A DNA stretch of 39,641 bases. It comes from an uncultured Bacteroidota bacterium. GTDB lineage: Bacteria > Bacteroidota > Bacteroidia > Chitinophagales > Chitinophagaceae. Location: positions 1 through 39,641 of the forward strand of contig CAIMDZ010000144.1 of NCBI GenBank assembly GCA_903839875.1. Direction: 5' to 3'. Position 1 is the stretch's first letter. Every line of letters starts with the position of its first letter. Below the pieces are notes generated by a model that was given only the letters and a program-made list of their open reading frames with translations, did no database searches and was not told where the DNA came from. This document shows, one piece after another, positions 1 to 7,774 of this stretch. The translations under genes and the position numbers were made by a program.

Positions 1-593
1 GTCACGTAAGCATACGGGATTTGAGCCAGCGAACAGCAATTGCATACAAGGCGGGGTTATATGGGTGATGTTGCAAAAGAAACAAAAGCCCTTTACTGTA
101 CGAAATATAACTACGTAAATGCAATGGCTACATGAACGGAAAGCGGATATCCTTACCCTGAGAGATCTGCGAGTAATACTGGCGGTGGTACGAGCGAGTG
201 TCAAAGCGGCAAACTGGTGGCAGAGTTAAAGATGTTATTGGGTACAAACAGAAGTCAGCCGAGGTCATAGTAAGTGGAAAACGAGATGGTATAGATCACG
301 GCTAAGAACCTCAATGCAACTGAAGGACTGAATGTTGGAATAAGACGAAGGCATTAGGCGTTTATTACAAGACGATTACAGCCAAACCTCATTGGAGAAC
401 TACTTGTCTGAAGGTAGGCTGGAAGCTGAGAATAAAGGGCAAGAGGAGCTGAGTCAAGTAATGCAACAAGTAACCGAGACCGTCCTGTTGAAACAACAGC
501 CAACATTATTCCGACAAACCGCCTTATGCCGAACGGCACGTACGGTGGTGTGAGAGCACTGTGAGGGAAATAATCCCTCACCTCCTACTCGAT
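1..593 (+). ncRNA. Group II intron RNA, 3' portion, no intron-encoded protein
   Basis: The 3' end has the signature of a bacterial group II intron: a domain V hairpin (518-549), a domain VI hairpin with a bulged A (551-593), and a terminal ACTCGAT. Around 250-275, AAGTCAGCCGAGGTCATAGT resembles the segment that usually precedes the intron reverse transcriptase gene. No reverse transcriptase or maturase frame is present between there and domain V, so this copy is either ORF-less or has lost its protein. The 5' boundary (GUGYG) was not identified and may lie upstream of the window. Such an RNA could self-splice or be served in trans by a maturase elsewhere; neither can be decided here. Confidence 0.72.
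518..593 (+). other. Group II intron domains V and VI with predicted 3' splice site
   Basis: ACCGCC (518-523) pairs with GGTGGT (544-549), and GCC/GGC closes the tip. A CG bulge on the 3' strand and a CGC triad near the base fit domain V. Domain VI is an 8-bp stem, 561-568 with 574-581. Below it, GAG (552-554) can pair with CTC (588-590), leaving A587 bulged as the likely branch point. The intron would then end at T593, with AU at its 3' end. Confidence 0.68.
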
Positions 594-619
594 TATGCGC
601 TTAATGCGATACAAGCGAC

Positions 620-725
620 AACATGTTATCAATAGTCCAAAGGACTTGAATGTGAATAGCTGCCGGTGAATCCGGCGGAAAATACATTTATAAACACCAA
701 CCTCGAAAGTGGTTGAATGTGGGCT
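620..725 (+). repeat. Three-hairpin intergenic repeat block
   Basis: Three short inverted repeats follow one another: AGTCC/GGACT (634-646), GCCGG/CCGGC (662-676) and CAACC/GGTTG (698-715). No reading frame spans them. Similar compound hairpin blocks are common between genes in Bacteroidota (recollection, not checked). The block lies just downstream of the predicted intron end. Confidence 0.5.
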
Positions 726-820
726 GGGTAATTTCACAATCGTTTAAGTTAACGACATTTATTTGCAGGCCATAAGCAACACCTTAGCGCTCTTAAAAAC
801 ACTACATATCATCTAACCCC

Positions 821-849
821 CGCCTTTGCGCCTTCGCGCCTTTGCGTGA
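821..849 (+). repeat. CCTTTGCG-type simple repeat
   Basis: Three imperfect copies of an 8-10 base unit (CGCCTTTGCG, CCTTCGCG, CCTTTGCG) lie just past the 3' end of the M16 peptidase gene. The stretch 726-857 otherwise shows nothing recognisable. Confidence 0.5.
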
Positions 850-857
850 AACTCTTT

Positions 858-2102
858 CTACTCCTTTACTTTCTTCCGGTAGAATAGGGTGTTGCAGTTT
901 CCTTCTCTGAAAATTTCTTTTGCGGTATCCAGGAGAAATGAAGTTGTCACTGCCTGGTACCTGTTCCATTCATCGTTGATCAGGTTCGCATCGCCAATGA
1001 GCTCATAGAATGCGAGATTGTTGGCACGGTTGAGCAGGGTCATATCTTCGAATGCGATCATCGCTTCTATTTTATTTTTTGATTTCTGCAGTTCGCTGTC
1101 TGTAACGCCTTCGGCTATCAATCTTGCAATTTCTTTTTCTACTGCTTCGTTGGCGGCTTCTATGGTTTTACCTTCTCTTATTTTTCCTTCTATTACCAGC
1201 AGGCCCGGATCGAGGCTACCGGTATGATAGCAGTTGATATTACTGAACAACTGTTCTTCTTTCACCAGCCGCTGGTAAAGTCTTGATGAGAAACCACTGC
1301 CCATAATTTCCGTAATCAGGTCGGTAGCGTAATAGGGAGGCGTGAGCCGGGCGCCTATGTGCCATGCCTTGTAAAGTGCATCCAGCGGAACATCGGCATA
1401 TAGATCGGATATGCGGTTCTCTTCCTGCTTTGGCTCCTGTGGTACATTCCTTTCATATTTTTCACCTGCAGGAATGCCGCCAAACCATTTTTCCGAAAGC
1501 TCTTTTACCTGTTCTGCAGTCACGTTGCCTGCAACACACATGATAGCGTTTAGTGGCCGGTAGTGTTTGTAGAAAAATGCTTTTACCTCATCGAGGTGGG
1601 CTTCTTCTATTTGTTTCAGATCTTTACCTATTGTGGGCCATTGGTAGGGGTGTGTCTTGTATGCCAATGCCCTGAGCAGATGCCATGCATCGCCATAGGG
1701 TTTGTTCAGATAGTGTTCCTTAAATTCCTCACTCACTACCTTGCGCTGCACATCCAGGCTTTTTTCGCTGAATGCCAGTGACAGCATGCGGTCGCTTTCC
1801 AGCCAGAACGCTACTTCCATATTCTTTAAAGGTAACTGCAGGTGGTAATTGGTAATGTCGTTTGTGGTATAGGCATTATTCTCGCCTCCGGCCATTTGCA
1901 GCGGTTCATCATACTCAGGAATATTAACACTGCCGCCAAACATAAGATGTTCGAACAGGTGGGCAAAACCGGTACGGCGCTGTTCTTCATCACGGGCGCC
2001 CACATCATATAATATATTCATGGCCACCATAGGGGTAGCCTTATCAACGTGTACAAGTACTCTTAATCCGTTCTCTAAAGTAAAGCGTTCAAATTGCAGC
2101 AT
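858..2102 (-). CDS. M16 family zinc metallopeptidase (single-domain, processing-peptidase type)
   Basis: A 414-residue protein with the inverted zinc motif HLFEH at residues 48-52 and a downstream EE pair near 125-126 that supplies the third ligand. The N-terminal FTLENGLRVLVHVD and GTRTGFAHLFEH-like context are typical of the M16B group (PqqL/mitochondrial-processing-peptidase type). No signal peptide is seen, so it is probably cytoplasmic or is paired with another subunit. The length fits one complete two-lobed M16B subunit. A TAACTTTG promoter box lies 23 bases upstream of the ATG. The gene reads towards the intron/repeat region and is not in an evident operon. The family is well supported; the substrate is unknown. 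Confidence 0.93.
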   Translation of the reverse strand: MLQFERFTLENGLRVLVHVDKATPMVAMNILYDVGARDEEQRRTGFAHLFEHLMFGGSVNIPEYDEPLQMAGGENNAYTTNDITNYHLQLPLKNMEVAFWLESDRMLSLAFSEKSLDVQRKVVSEEFKEHYLNKPYGDAWHLLRALAYKTHPYQWPTIGKDLKQIEEAHLDEVKAFFYKHYRPLNAIMCVAGNVTAEQVKELSEKWFGGIPAGEKYERNVPQEPKQEENRISDLYADVPLDALYKAWHIGARLTPPYYATDLITEIMGSGFSSRLYQRLVKEEQLFSNINCYHTGSLDPGLLVIEGKIREGKTIEAANEAVEKEIARLIAEGVTDSELQKSKNKIEAMIAFEDMTLLNRANNLAFYELIGDANLINDEWNRYQAVTTSFLLDTAKEIFREGNCNTLFYRKKVKE

Positions 2103-2124
2103 AATGTAACCGGTTATTGGTGGG

Positions 2125-2132
2125 CAAAGTTA
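2125..2132 (-). promoter_or_regulatory. -7 promoter box of the M16 gene
   Basis: Read on the minus strand this is TAACTTTG, a full match to the Bacteroidota -7 consensus TAnnTTTG. The start codon is 23 bases further on. No clear -33 TTG at the expected distance was found. Confidence 0.55.
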
Positions 2133-2262
2133 ACTTAATAGATGGTAGGTAGTTGACAAGTTTACAGTTTCTATGGTGAGTTTTCCGGGATGTTATTTCC
2201 TTCTTTTTGATTCCTTCTGCGAAATGTTGGTAACTGACTTGTTCTGCAAAAAAGTTATAATA

Positions 2263-2291
2263 TTGCCCTTCGCTTGTTTTTCTTAACTTTG
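2263..2291 (+). promoter_or_regulatory. Promoter of the aspartyl-protease pseudogene
   Basis: TTG at 2263-2265 and TAACTTTG at 2284-2291, 21 bases apart start to start, fit the -33/-7 arrangement of Bacteroidota promoters. The ATG follows at 2317. Confidence 0.55.
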
Positions 2292-2316
2292 AATATGCGA
2301 TAAAACGTATAGTGTT

Positions 2317-2772
2317 ATGCAAATAATTTCCAGAAGAAAAACCGATACCAGCATGGGACATGTATATGCAGATATTGAATTAATTAACAGCGTTGACTTA
2401 ACCTTAAGCAAAAGGCACATAATTGGTGAAGAAGAGGTTAAAAGGATGAATTTGCGGATACTGGTAGATACCGGCGTGTTTATGCTCACAATAAATGAAA
2501 GTATCCAGGAGGTATTGCAATTGCCCTTTATTGAGAAACGAAGAGCACAGCTCGCTGATGGCCGTTTTGTGGAATGTGACGTAGTAGGCCCCGTCGAAAT
2601 TCACTTTAAAAACCGTACCGCCACTGGCAGCGCCATGTTGCTGGAAGGTGATGCGGAGCCGCTGTAAGGCGTATTGCCACTTGAGGAAATGGATGTTCTG
2701 ATTCATCCGGCGCGGGAAGAGCTTATAGTAAATCCTGAGCACCCGGATTTTGCTGTGCTGAAGCTGAAATGA
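2317..2772 (+). pseudogene. Clan AA (retropepsin-like) aspartic protease, interrupted by one in-frame stop
   Basis: The frame from the ATG encodes 116 residues with the active-site motif ILVDTG around residue 50, then stops at TAA 2665-2667. Reading on in the same frame gives 34 further sensible codons (GVLPLEEMDVLIHP and so on, ending VLKLK) to a TGA at 2770-2772. The continuation matches the usual C-terminus of small bacterial clan AA proteases, which have a conserved G-x-x-x-LE-x-MDVLI-P segment and an NPEHP motif. The intact protein would be 151 residues. It is most simply a nonsense mutation (CTG-TAA-GGC where a sense codon is expected); a sequencing error or stop read-through are alternatives. 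These proteins are often found in accessory or TA-like contexts; no partner is visible. Confidence 0.75.
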
Positions 2773-2830
2773 GTATCTATTCAGGTGGACAATGATTTAC
2801 TGGATTGGAGCATTTCCGGCCCCGGTGGTC

Positions 2831-2845
2831 TCGCAGAAAAAGCGA
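2831..2845 (+). repeat. Copy of the GCnGAAAAAGCG element, 5' of the DUF4304 pseudogene
   Basis: TCGCAGAAAAAGCGA forms a short hairpin and belongs to the same dispersed family as 3434-3451, 11496-11539, 12640-12680 and 33628-33690. Confidence 0.45.
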
Positions 2846-2897
2846 AGACTCTGCGGAGACGCCAGAATCAACTGGGACGAGAGGAAAAACTTATAAC

Positions 2898-3405
2898 ATG
2901 ACAGCAAAAGAAAAGCAAGCGACATTCATAAAAGAGTACTTAAAGCCAACTTTAAAAAACTGGGGTTATCTTACAAATAGTCAGACTTGGTGGAAAGACA
3001 GAGGCGATTTTTTTTTTACTTTTGAACTTGCAGAATTTTTCATGGAACAGTCAGTCCCGTGTTGACTTTTGTTTTAACACTGGAGTCGCGCTAAAAGTGA
3101 CTATGAAAGATAATGAGAAGAAAAAGCCTACTGTTCATGACCTAGCGGTTTATTTAAGAGAAGGGTTTTATCTGCCGGCAGATAGGCAGGAATATCAGTT
3201 TAAAAACAAAACAGGTTATACATTAAGTGACCAGGATGACCTTGTAGGTTTTATTTCTGAGTTAAAGAATGACTTTGAGGGCCATATATTGCCGTTTTTA
3301 GAAAAGATTTTTACCATTCAGGATTGTATTAATGCATTTGGACAAATCACGTTTTGGGGAAATAATCTAACAAGAGTAATTACTGAAAATGGGTTGGTTC
3401 TATAA
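2898..3405 (+). pseudogene. DUF4304 domain protein, frameshifted at a T10 run
   Basis: The ATG at 2898 opens a frame (MTAKEKQATFIKEYLKPTLK...) that stops at 3063-3065. The +1 frame entered at the T run 3008-3017 continues with NLQNFSWNSQSRVDFCFN and runs to TAA at 3403-3405. Together they give a protein of about 168 residues with the DUF4304 pattern: an N-terminal lysine-rich helix, then NLQ...S...F..N.GV. Removing one T from the run restores the frame. It is a slipped homopolymer, a sequencing error, or a phase-variable tract. The function of DUF4304 is unknown. The gene sits between two inverted copies of a short repeat. Confidence 0.72.
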
Positions 3406-3433
3406 ATTCATGAATTCTGTCTCACGGGGTTCC

Positions 3434-3451
3434 TCCGCTTTTTCTGCGGGA
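3434..3451 (-). repeat. Inverted copy of the GCnGAAAAAGCG element, 3' of the DUF4304 pseudogene
   Basis: TCCGCTTTTTCTGCGGGA is the reverse-complement form of the element at 2831-2845. The rest of 3406-3617 shows no gene that I can support. Confidence 0.45.
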
Positions 3452-3617
3452 CCCGACGGCATTCAAGTTACTGTGGCTGATGGCTTGCATGTTGTGGTGT
3501 AGATGCCTCAACCCGGCTTTCAGTGTGCCGCCCCCTGCGCTTAACATGCTGAATAGAACTAACAGACGTACAAGAGTGTGACACAACGGACGTTTAATAG
3601 CAGTAATAAGCCCGTAA

Positions 3618-3651
3618 CAAAAAAAAGTCCCGCCGCAGGGGCAGGACTTTC
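3618..3651 (-). terminator. Intrinsic terminator of rpsL-rpsG
   Basis: On the minus strand, AAAGTCC and GGACTTT pair around a GC-rich inner stem and loop, followed directly by a run of T. It lies 20 bases past the rpsG stop codon, so the operon appears to end here. Confidence 0.8.
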
Positions 3652-3670
3652 TATATAAATAGTGTAATAC

Positions 3671-4138
3671 TTAGATCTTAAAGTGAGAGAACGCTTTGTT
3701 GGCTTCGGCCATACGATGCGTATCTTCTTTCTTTTTGAAAGCGCCGCCTTCGCCTTTTGCTGCTGCCACTATTTCGTTGGCAAGCTTATCAGCAATGGTT
3801 TTACCGTTGCGCTCGCGGCTGAAACGAATGAGCCACTTCATACTCAGGGATATTTTGCGGTCAGGGCGAACTTCAGAAGGAATCTGGAAAGTGGCGCCTC
3901 CAATACGACGGCTGCGTACTTCTACGGCAGGAGTCACATTAACGAGCGCTTTCTTCCATACTTCGTAACCGTCTTCGCTGGTTATTTTAGATACTTTATC
4001 AACAGCATCATAAAATGCACTCAGAACGATAGTCTTGTTGCCACCGAGCATAAGGCAGTTTACAAAACGTGTTACGTTCTTATCTTTGAATCTTGGATCC
4101 GGTGCTAACGGGAGTTTTTTTGCTTGTGCCTTTCTCAT
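3671..4138 (-). CDS. rpsG: 30S ribosomal protein S7
   Basis: 155 residues, the normal S7 length, starting MRKAQAKKLPLAPDP. It contains the conserved VEVRSRRIGGATFQIP segment and the basic region that contacts 16S rRNA when S7 nucleates assembly of the 30S head. It lies 33 bases downstream of rpsL on the same strand and shares its promoter. A strong terminator follows, so fusA is not co-transcribed as in the classic str operon. Confidence 0.98.
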   Translation of the reverse strand: MRKAQAKKLPLAPDPRFKDKNVTRFVNCLMLGGNKTIVLSAFYDAVDKVSKITSEDGYEVWKKALVNVTPAVEVRSRRIGGATFQIPSEVRPDRKISLSMKWLIRFSRERNGKTIADKLANEIVAAAKGEGGAFKKKEDTHRMAEANKAFSHFKI

Positions 4139-4171
4139 CGAATGACTGGCTTATATTAAAGTGTTATAAAA

Positions 4172-4570
4172 TTATTTTTTCTTTGCTGCAGCAGCGCCTT
4201 TTTTATCTCTCTTGGTACCATACTTGCTACGGCTCTTCTTACGGTCTTTTACACCGGCAGTATCGAGCGCACCGCGAACGATGTGGTAACGTACACCGGG
4301 AAGATCCTTCACACGGCCTCCGCGGATAAGCACTATGGAGTGCTCCTGCAGGTTGTGGCCTTCACCTGGTATGTATGCGATCACCTCTACTTTATTGGTA
4401 AGGCGCACTTTGGCTACTTTACGAAGGGCAGAGTTTGGTTTCTTTGGCGTTGTGGTGTACACACGGGTACAAACACCACGGCGTTGTGGGCAGGAATCCA
4501 ATGCACGGGACTTTGATTTTGTCCGCATTTGCTCACGGCCTTTACGTACTAATTGTTGTATGGTTGGCAT
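4172..4570 (-). CDS. rpsL: 30S ribosomal protein S12
   Basis: 132 residues from the start [13 protein letters not shown] longer in-frame extension upstream crosses the promoter and is rejected. S12 is the decoding-centre protein. The loops [10 protein letters not shown] and GGRVKDLPG carry the lysines that are mutated in streptomycin resistance, and both are wild type here. The C-terminus is a lysine/alanine-rich tail. It is the first gene of the rpsL-rpsG unit, with a 27-base leader after the predicted transcription start. Confidence 0.98.
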   Translation of the reverse strand: MPTIQQLVRKGREQMRTKSKSRALDSCPQRRGVCTRVYTTTPKKPNSALRKVAKVRLTNKVEVIAYIPGEGHNLQEHSIVLIRGGRVKDLPGVRYHIVRGALDTAGVKDRKKSRSKYGTKRDKKGAAAAKKK

Positions 4571-4603
4571 GCTTGCTTTAACTAAAATATTAAAATTGGA
4601 GCG

Positions 4604-4611
4604 CAAAGATA
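4604..4611 (-). promoter_or_regulatory. -7 promoter box of rpsL-rpsG
   Basis: TATCTTTG on the minus strand, followed by C, matches TAnnTTTG. It sits 34 bases before the rpsL start codon. It also supports the downstream ATG at 4570 as the true start. Confidence 0.65.
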
Positions 4612-4836
4612 GGGGAATAAATCTAAAGTAAAAAGTAAAAAGAAAAAATATTTCTCCGTAATGGGGAGACAAATGTAATGCATTCGGGTGTTAATCTGCC
4701 TGAGTTGTTGTCTTTTATAGATATATAGTGTATGAGGGGTGCGGCTAAATCGAAAAATGCCACTTTGGAGGTGTTAATGTTGTCAATATGGGAAAAAGTA
4801 ACAGTATACGGTATGATACTGGAAATATTAATCAGC

Positions 4837-4844
4837 TACCTTGC
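4837..4844 (+). promoter_or_regulatory. Possible -7 box of the 2OG oxygenase gene
   Basis: TACCTTGC is one base short of TAnnTTTGC. It lies 18 bases before the ATG at 4862. It overlaps a TTG at 4841 that would otherwise be an alternative start, so that start is unlikely. Confidence 0.35.
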
Positions 4845-4861
4845 GGGCTGAAGCAAAGGAC

Positions 4862-5455
4862 ATGAATGAGGAATTTGAGGAGATTGTTGAGAGTTTTATT
4901 GAAAAAAAGGTTGGGATATCTGACTTTTTTTTAACCAGTAAACTGGCGGTTCTATTGCAGGAGCATGTGCTAAGACTATATGAAGGCGGCCAGATGGAGC
5001 GTGCTGGAATTGGGAACGATAGCATACAGGCACATAATAGCAAAATAAGAAGCGACAAAATTCACTGGCTCGATAAGAAGAATAAACATATAGAAGAGCT
5101 GGGTTTCCTGGAATATGTGGAAGATTTTATTGAATACCTGAACAAGACTTGTTATACCGGCATCAATGCCTACGAGTTTCATTATGCACTTTACGAAGAG
5201 GGGAGTTTTTATAAACGGCACAAAGACCAGTTCAGAACGGATAGTAACAGGAAGTATTCACTGATCAGCTACCTGAATGACGACTGGCTGGAATCAGACG
5301 GCGGCCAGCTATGGGTGCACCATGACGGGGAGACACAGAAGATAATACCCACCAACCGCAAAGCAGTATTCTTCCAAAGCAACGAACTGGAGCACGAAGT
5401 GACAATGGCCATGCGCCCAAGGATGAGTGTGACAGGGTGGCTGAAACGGGTGTGA
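4862..5455 (+). CDS. 2-oxoglutarate/Fe(II)-dependent oxygenase (prolyl-4-hydroxylase-like)
   Basis: 197 residues from the ATG. The double-stranded beta-helix core has the iron ligands H120-x-D122 (RHKDQF) and H178 (ELEHEV). R188 follows (RPRMSVTGWL) and would bind the 2-oxoglutarate carboxylate. GGQLWVHH and the facial-triad spacing fit the SM-20/P4H-like group, whose members hydroxylate protein side chains. There is no signal peptide, so it is cytoplasmic. The target is unknown; ribosomal proteins and translation factors are known substrates of related enzymes, and the gene is divergent from rpsL, but that link is only suggestive. Confidence 0.85.
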   Translation: MNEEFEEIVESFIEKKVGISDFFLTSKLAVLLQEHVLRLYEGGQMERAGIGNDSIQAHNSKIRSDKIHWLDKKNKHIEELGFLEYVEDFIEYLNKTCYTGINAYEFHYALYEEGSFYKRHKDQFRTDSNRKYSLISYLNDDWLESDGGQLWVHHDGETQKIIPTNRKAVFFQSNELEHEVTMAMRPRMSVTGWLKRV

Positions 5456-5625
5456 TGGCTGTAGCCCACGAAATTCAGAGTAAGAAAGTCTTTCGTGCAA
5501 TTTCCCTTGTTTTGTTTTAAAGGTCGCAAAAGTGCTTCCTGCCTTTTGATGTCCGGGTTGTTCCGGATTCCCGACACACGTGGTGCGCTGATTGCCCGCC
5601 CATGATGCACAAGTCACCTTTTTCC

Positions 5626-5638
5626 TGTCATTTTGGCA
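5626..5638 (+). promoter_or_regulatory. Imperfect palindrome upstream of htpG
   Basis: TGTCA-TTT-TGGCA, two half-sites that are inverted with one mismatch, about 107 bases before the htpG start. It could be a heat-shock control site. The assignment is inference; no regulator is identified. Confidence 0.25.
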
Positions 5639-5689
5639 AAAATTAGAAATTGGAATGCAGATTGATGGAGTAAAACAAACAATAATCCA

Positions 5690-5713
5690 AACCTGCCTGC
5701 CGGCAGGCAGGTT
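5690..5713. repeat. 24-base perfect palindrome
   Basis: AACCTGCCTGCC followed by its exact reverse complement. Related imperfect copies occur at 36175-36198 and 39432-39464. It lies 33 bases before htpG. This type of GC-rich palindrome is scattered in Bacteroidota genomes. The remainder of 5456-5745 holds no gene that I can support. Confidence 0.7.
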
Positions 5714-5745
5714 ACCATTAATCAATAAATAAAAATTCCATAAAT

Positions 5746-7662
5746 ATGCAGGAAAAAGGCAACATATCCATCCACACGGAAAATATCTTTCCGATCATCA
5801 AGAAATTCCTTTACTCAGACCACGAGATTTTTCTGAGAGAATTGGTTTCGAACGCAGTAGATGCCATACAGAAAATAAAGCGTCTGGCATCAATGGGGCA
5901 GTATACCGGTGAAGTGGGTGCACCCCTTGTAGAAATAGCATTCGACGAAGAGAAAAAGACCATTACCATTTCTGATAACGGCCTGGGGATGACGGCTGAT
6001 GAGATCAAGAAATACATCAACCAGATCGCATTTTCGGGAGCGGAGGAATTTGTGGAGAAATTTAAAGACGCGAAAGATGCCAATGAACTGATAGGTAAAT
6101 TCGGGCTTGGCTTTTATTCTGCATTCATGGTGAGCGACCAGGTAGAGATACAAACTTTGTCGCATGCCGAAGGGGCTGAGCCTGCCCGCTGGATATGTGA
6201 TGGCAGCACCGGGTTTGAAATTTCGGAAGGCAGCCGCACAACCCGCGGTACTGATGTGATACTGCATGTAAACGCAGATTCAGAAGAGTTCCTGGATAAA
6301 CACAAATTGCAGGGCATACTGGATAAGTATTGCACCTTCCTGCCGGTGCCGATAAAATTCGGTACAAAAACTGAGTATGTAGATATTGAAACTGAGGAAG
6401 AGAGCGCTGAGAAAGAGAGCGCAGAGGAGAAAAAAACTGCTCCGAAAACGAAAGAGATAGAGGTTGACAATATTATTAACAACACTACTCCTATCTGGAC
6501 AAAGACGCCTGCCGAACTGAAAGATGAGGACTACCTGGCATTCTACAGGGAACTATATCCGATGAGTGAAGAACCGCTGTTCTGGATACATCTGAATGTT
6601 GATTATCCGTTCAATCTTACCGGTGTTCTTTATTTCCCGAAAGTGAAGAATGAGTTTGAAATGCAGCGGAATAAAATAAAACTATTCTCGCGCCAGGTAT
6701 TTATAACCGATGAGGTAAAAGATATAGTGCCGGAATTCCTGATGCTGCTGCATGGTGTGATTGATTCACCGGATATCCCGCTGAATGTGTCGCGCAGCTT
6801 CCTGCAGGCCGACAGCAATGTGAAAAAGATAAACAGCTACATCACCAAAAAGGTGGGCGATAAACTTGCCGAGCTGTTTAAAAACGACCGTAAGGGCTAT
6901 GAAGATAAGTGGAACGACATTGGCCTGTTTGTAAAATATGGCATGATCAGTGATGAGAAATTTTATGACAAGGCAAAAGATTTCGCACTGCTAACCAACA
7001 CTAAGAAGGAACATTTTACCCTCACAGAATACAGCGAAAAAGTAAAGGCTGTGCAGACTGATAAGCACGGGTCGCTCATATATTTATATACCAACGACCC
7101 TGCAAAGCAGGATACCTTTATACAGAGTGCAAACAAGAAAGGATATGATGTGCTACTGATGAACAGCCCGCTGGATAGCCATTATGTTACCACCCTTGAG
7201 CGCAAACTGGAGAAGACAAGGATAAAACGTGTGGATGCTGATGTATCGGATAAGCTCATAGAGAAAGAAGAGAAGATAGAATCTGTGCTGAATGAAGAGC
7301 AGACAGGAAAGGTGAAGGCGATATTTGAAAAGGCCATCAACAGGCAGGATATGAAGATAGTGGTGGAGAGCCTGGGTACAGACGAACTGCCGGTGACCGT
7401 GACCATGGATGAATTTATGCGCAGGATGAAGGATATGGCAGCATTGGGCGGTGGCATGAGCTTTTACGGATCAATGCCCGACAACTATAATGTGGCGATA
7501 AACGCTAACCACAAACTGGTGAGCAAGATACTCGCAGCCGGAAGTGAAGGAGAGCAAACAAATCTGGCAAAGCAGGCATTTGACCTGGCTATGCTGTCGC
7601 AGGGAATGCTGACGGGGCCTGAGCTTACGGAGTTTGTGAACAGGAGTATTGCGCTGATATAA
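5746..7662 (+). CDS. htpG: Molecular chaperone HtpG (Hsp90)
   Basis: 638 residues. The N-terminal ATPase domain shows the catalytic Glu of RELVSNAVDA (E32, N36), the DNGLGM motif near 78-82, and the glycine-rich lid GKFGLGFYSAF near 118-127. A charged linker rich in E and K sits around residues 220-245. The middle domain carries SRSFLQ, and the C-terminal dimerisation domain ends without an MEEVD tail, as in bacterial Hsp90. It folds or remodels client proteins in the cytoplasm and is typically heat induced. It is transcribed alone. Confidence 0.98.
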   Translation: MQEKGNISIHTENIFPIIKKFLYSDHEIFLRELVSNAVDAIQKIKRLASMGQYTGEVGAPLVEIAFDEEKKTITISDNGLGMTADEIKKYINQIAFSGAEEFVEKFKDAKDANELIGKFGLGFYSAFMVSDQVEIQTLSHAEGAEPARWICDGSTGFEISEGSRTTRGTDVILHVNADSEEFLDKHKLQGILDKYCTFLPVPIKFGTKTEYVDIETEEESAEKESAEEKKTAPKTKEIEVDNIINNTTPIWTKTPAELKDEDYLAFYRELYPMSEEPLFWIHLNVDYPFNLTGVLYFPKVKNEFEMQRNKIKLFSRQVFITDEVKDIVPEFLMLLHGVIDSPDIPLNVSRSFLQADSNVKKINSYITKKVGDKLAELFKNDRKGYEDKWNDIGLFVKYGMISDEKFYDKAKDFALLTNTKKEHFTLTEYSEKVKAVQTDKHGSLIYLYTNDPAKQDTFIQSANKKGYDVLLMNSPLDSHYVTTLERKLEKTRIKRVDADVSDKLIEKEEKIESVLNEEQTGKVKAIFEKAINRQDMKIVVESLGTDELPVTVTMDEFMRRMKDMAALGGGMSFYGSMPDNYNVAINANHKLVSKILAAGSEGEQTNLAKQAFDLAMLSQGMLTGPELTEFVNRSIALI

Positions 7663-7675
7663 GGTTGGGAATTGG

Positions 7676-7693
7676 TCCCGATTGCTATCGGGA
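7676..7693 (+). repeat. TCCCGAT hairpin after htpG
   Basis: TCCCGAT-TGCT-ATCGGGA forms a 7-bp stem 13 bases past the htpG stop codon. No T run follows, so it is either a repeat element or a weak transcription end. Confidence 0.45.
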
Positions 7694-7734
7694 GGGAATT
7701 TGTAATTAGGATTGTAGGGTTGGGATTTGGTATA

Positions 7735-7766
7735 TAAATTTGTATGGCGGCTATTATGGCTGCCAT
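7735..7766 (+). promoter_or_regulatory. Promoter and palindromic operator of the small two-gene module
   Basis: TAAATTTG at 7735-7742 is a full -7 match. Immediately downstream, ATGGCGGC (7744-7751) and GCTGCCAT (7759-7766) form an inverted repeat with one mismatch around a 7-base spacer. It covers the expected transcription start, where a repressor encoded by the module could bind. The ATG follows at 7775. Confidence 0.5.
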
Positions 7767-7774
7767 ATAAATTT

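Noticed and set aside
2831-3451. DUF4304 gene as an integron cassette between attC sites
   Set aside because: The flanking inverted repeats have no GTTRRRY-type core and no attC stem layout, and no integrase is present.
4571-4672. N-terminal extension of S12 by 34 residues
   Set aside because: It would translate through the TATCTTTG promoter box, and the S12 family starts at MPTIQQL.
5634-5660. Possible sigma-54 promoter before htpG (TGGCA and a later TTGG)
   Set aside because: The two elements are about 15 bases apart instead of the strict 10 between GG and GC, and the -12 element lacks GC.
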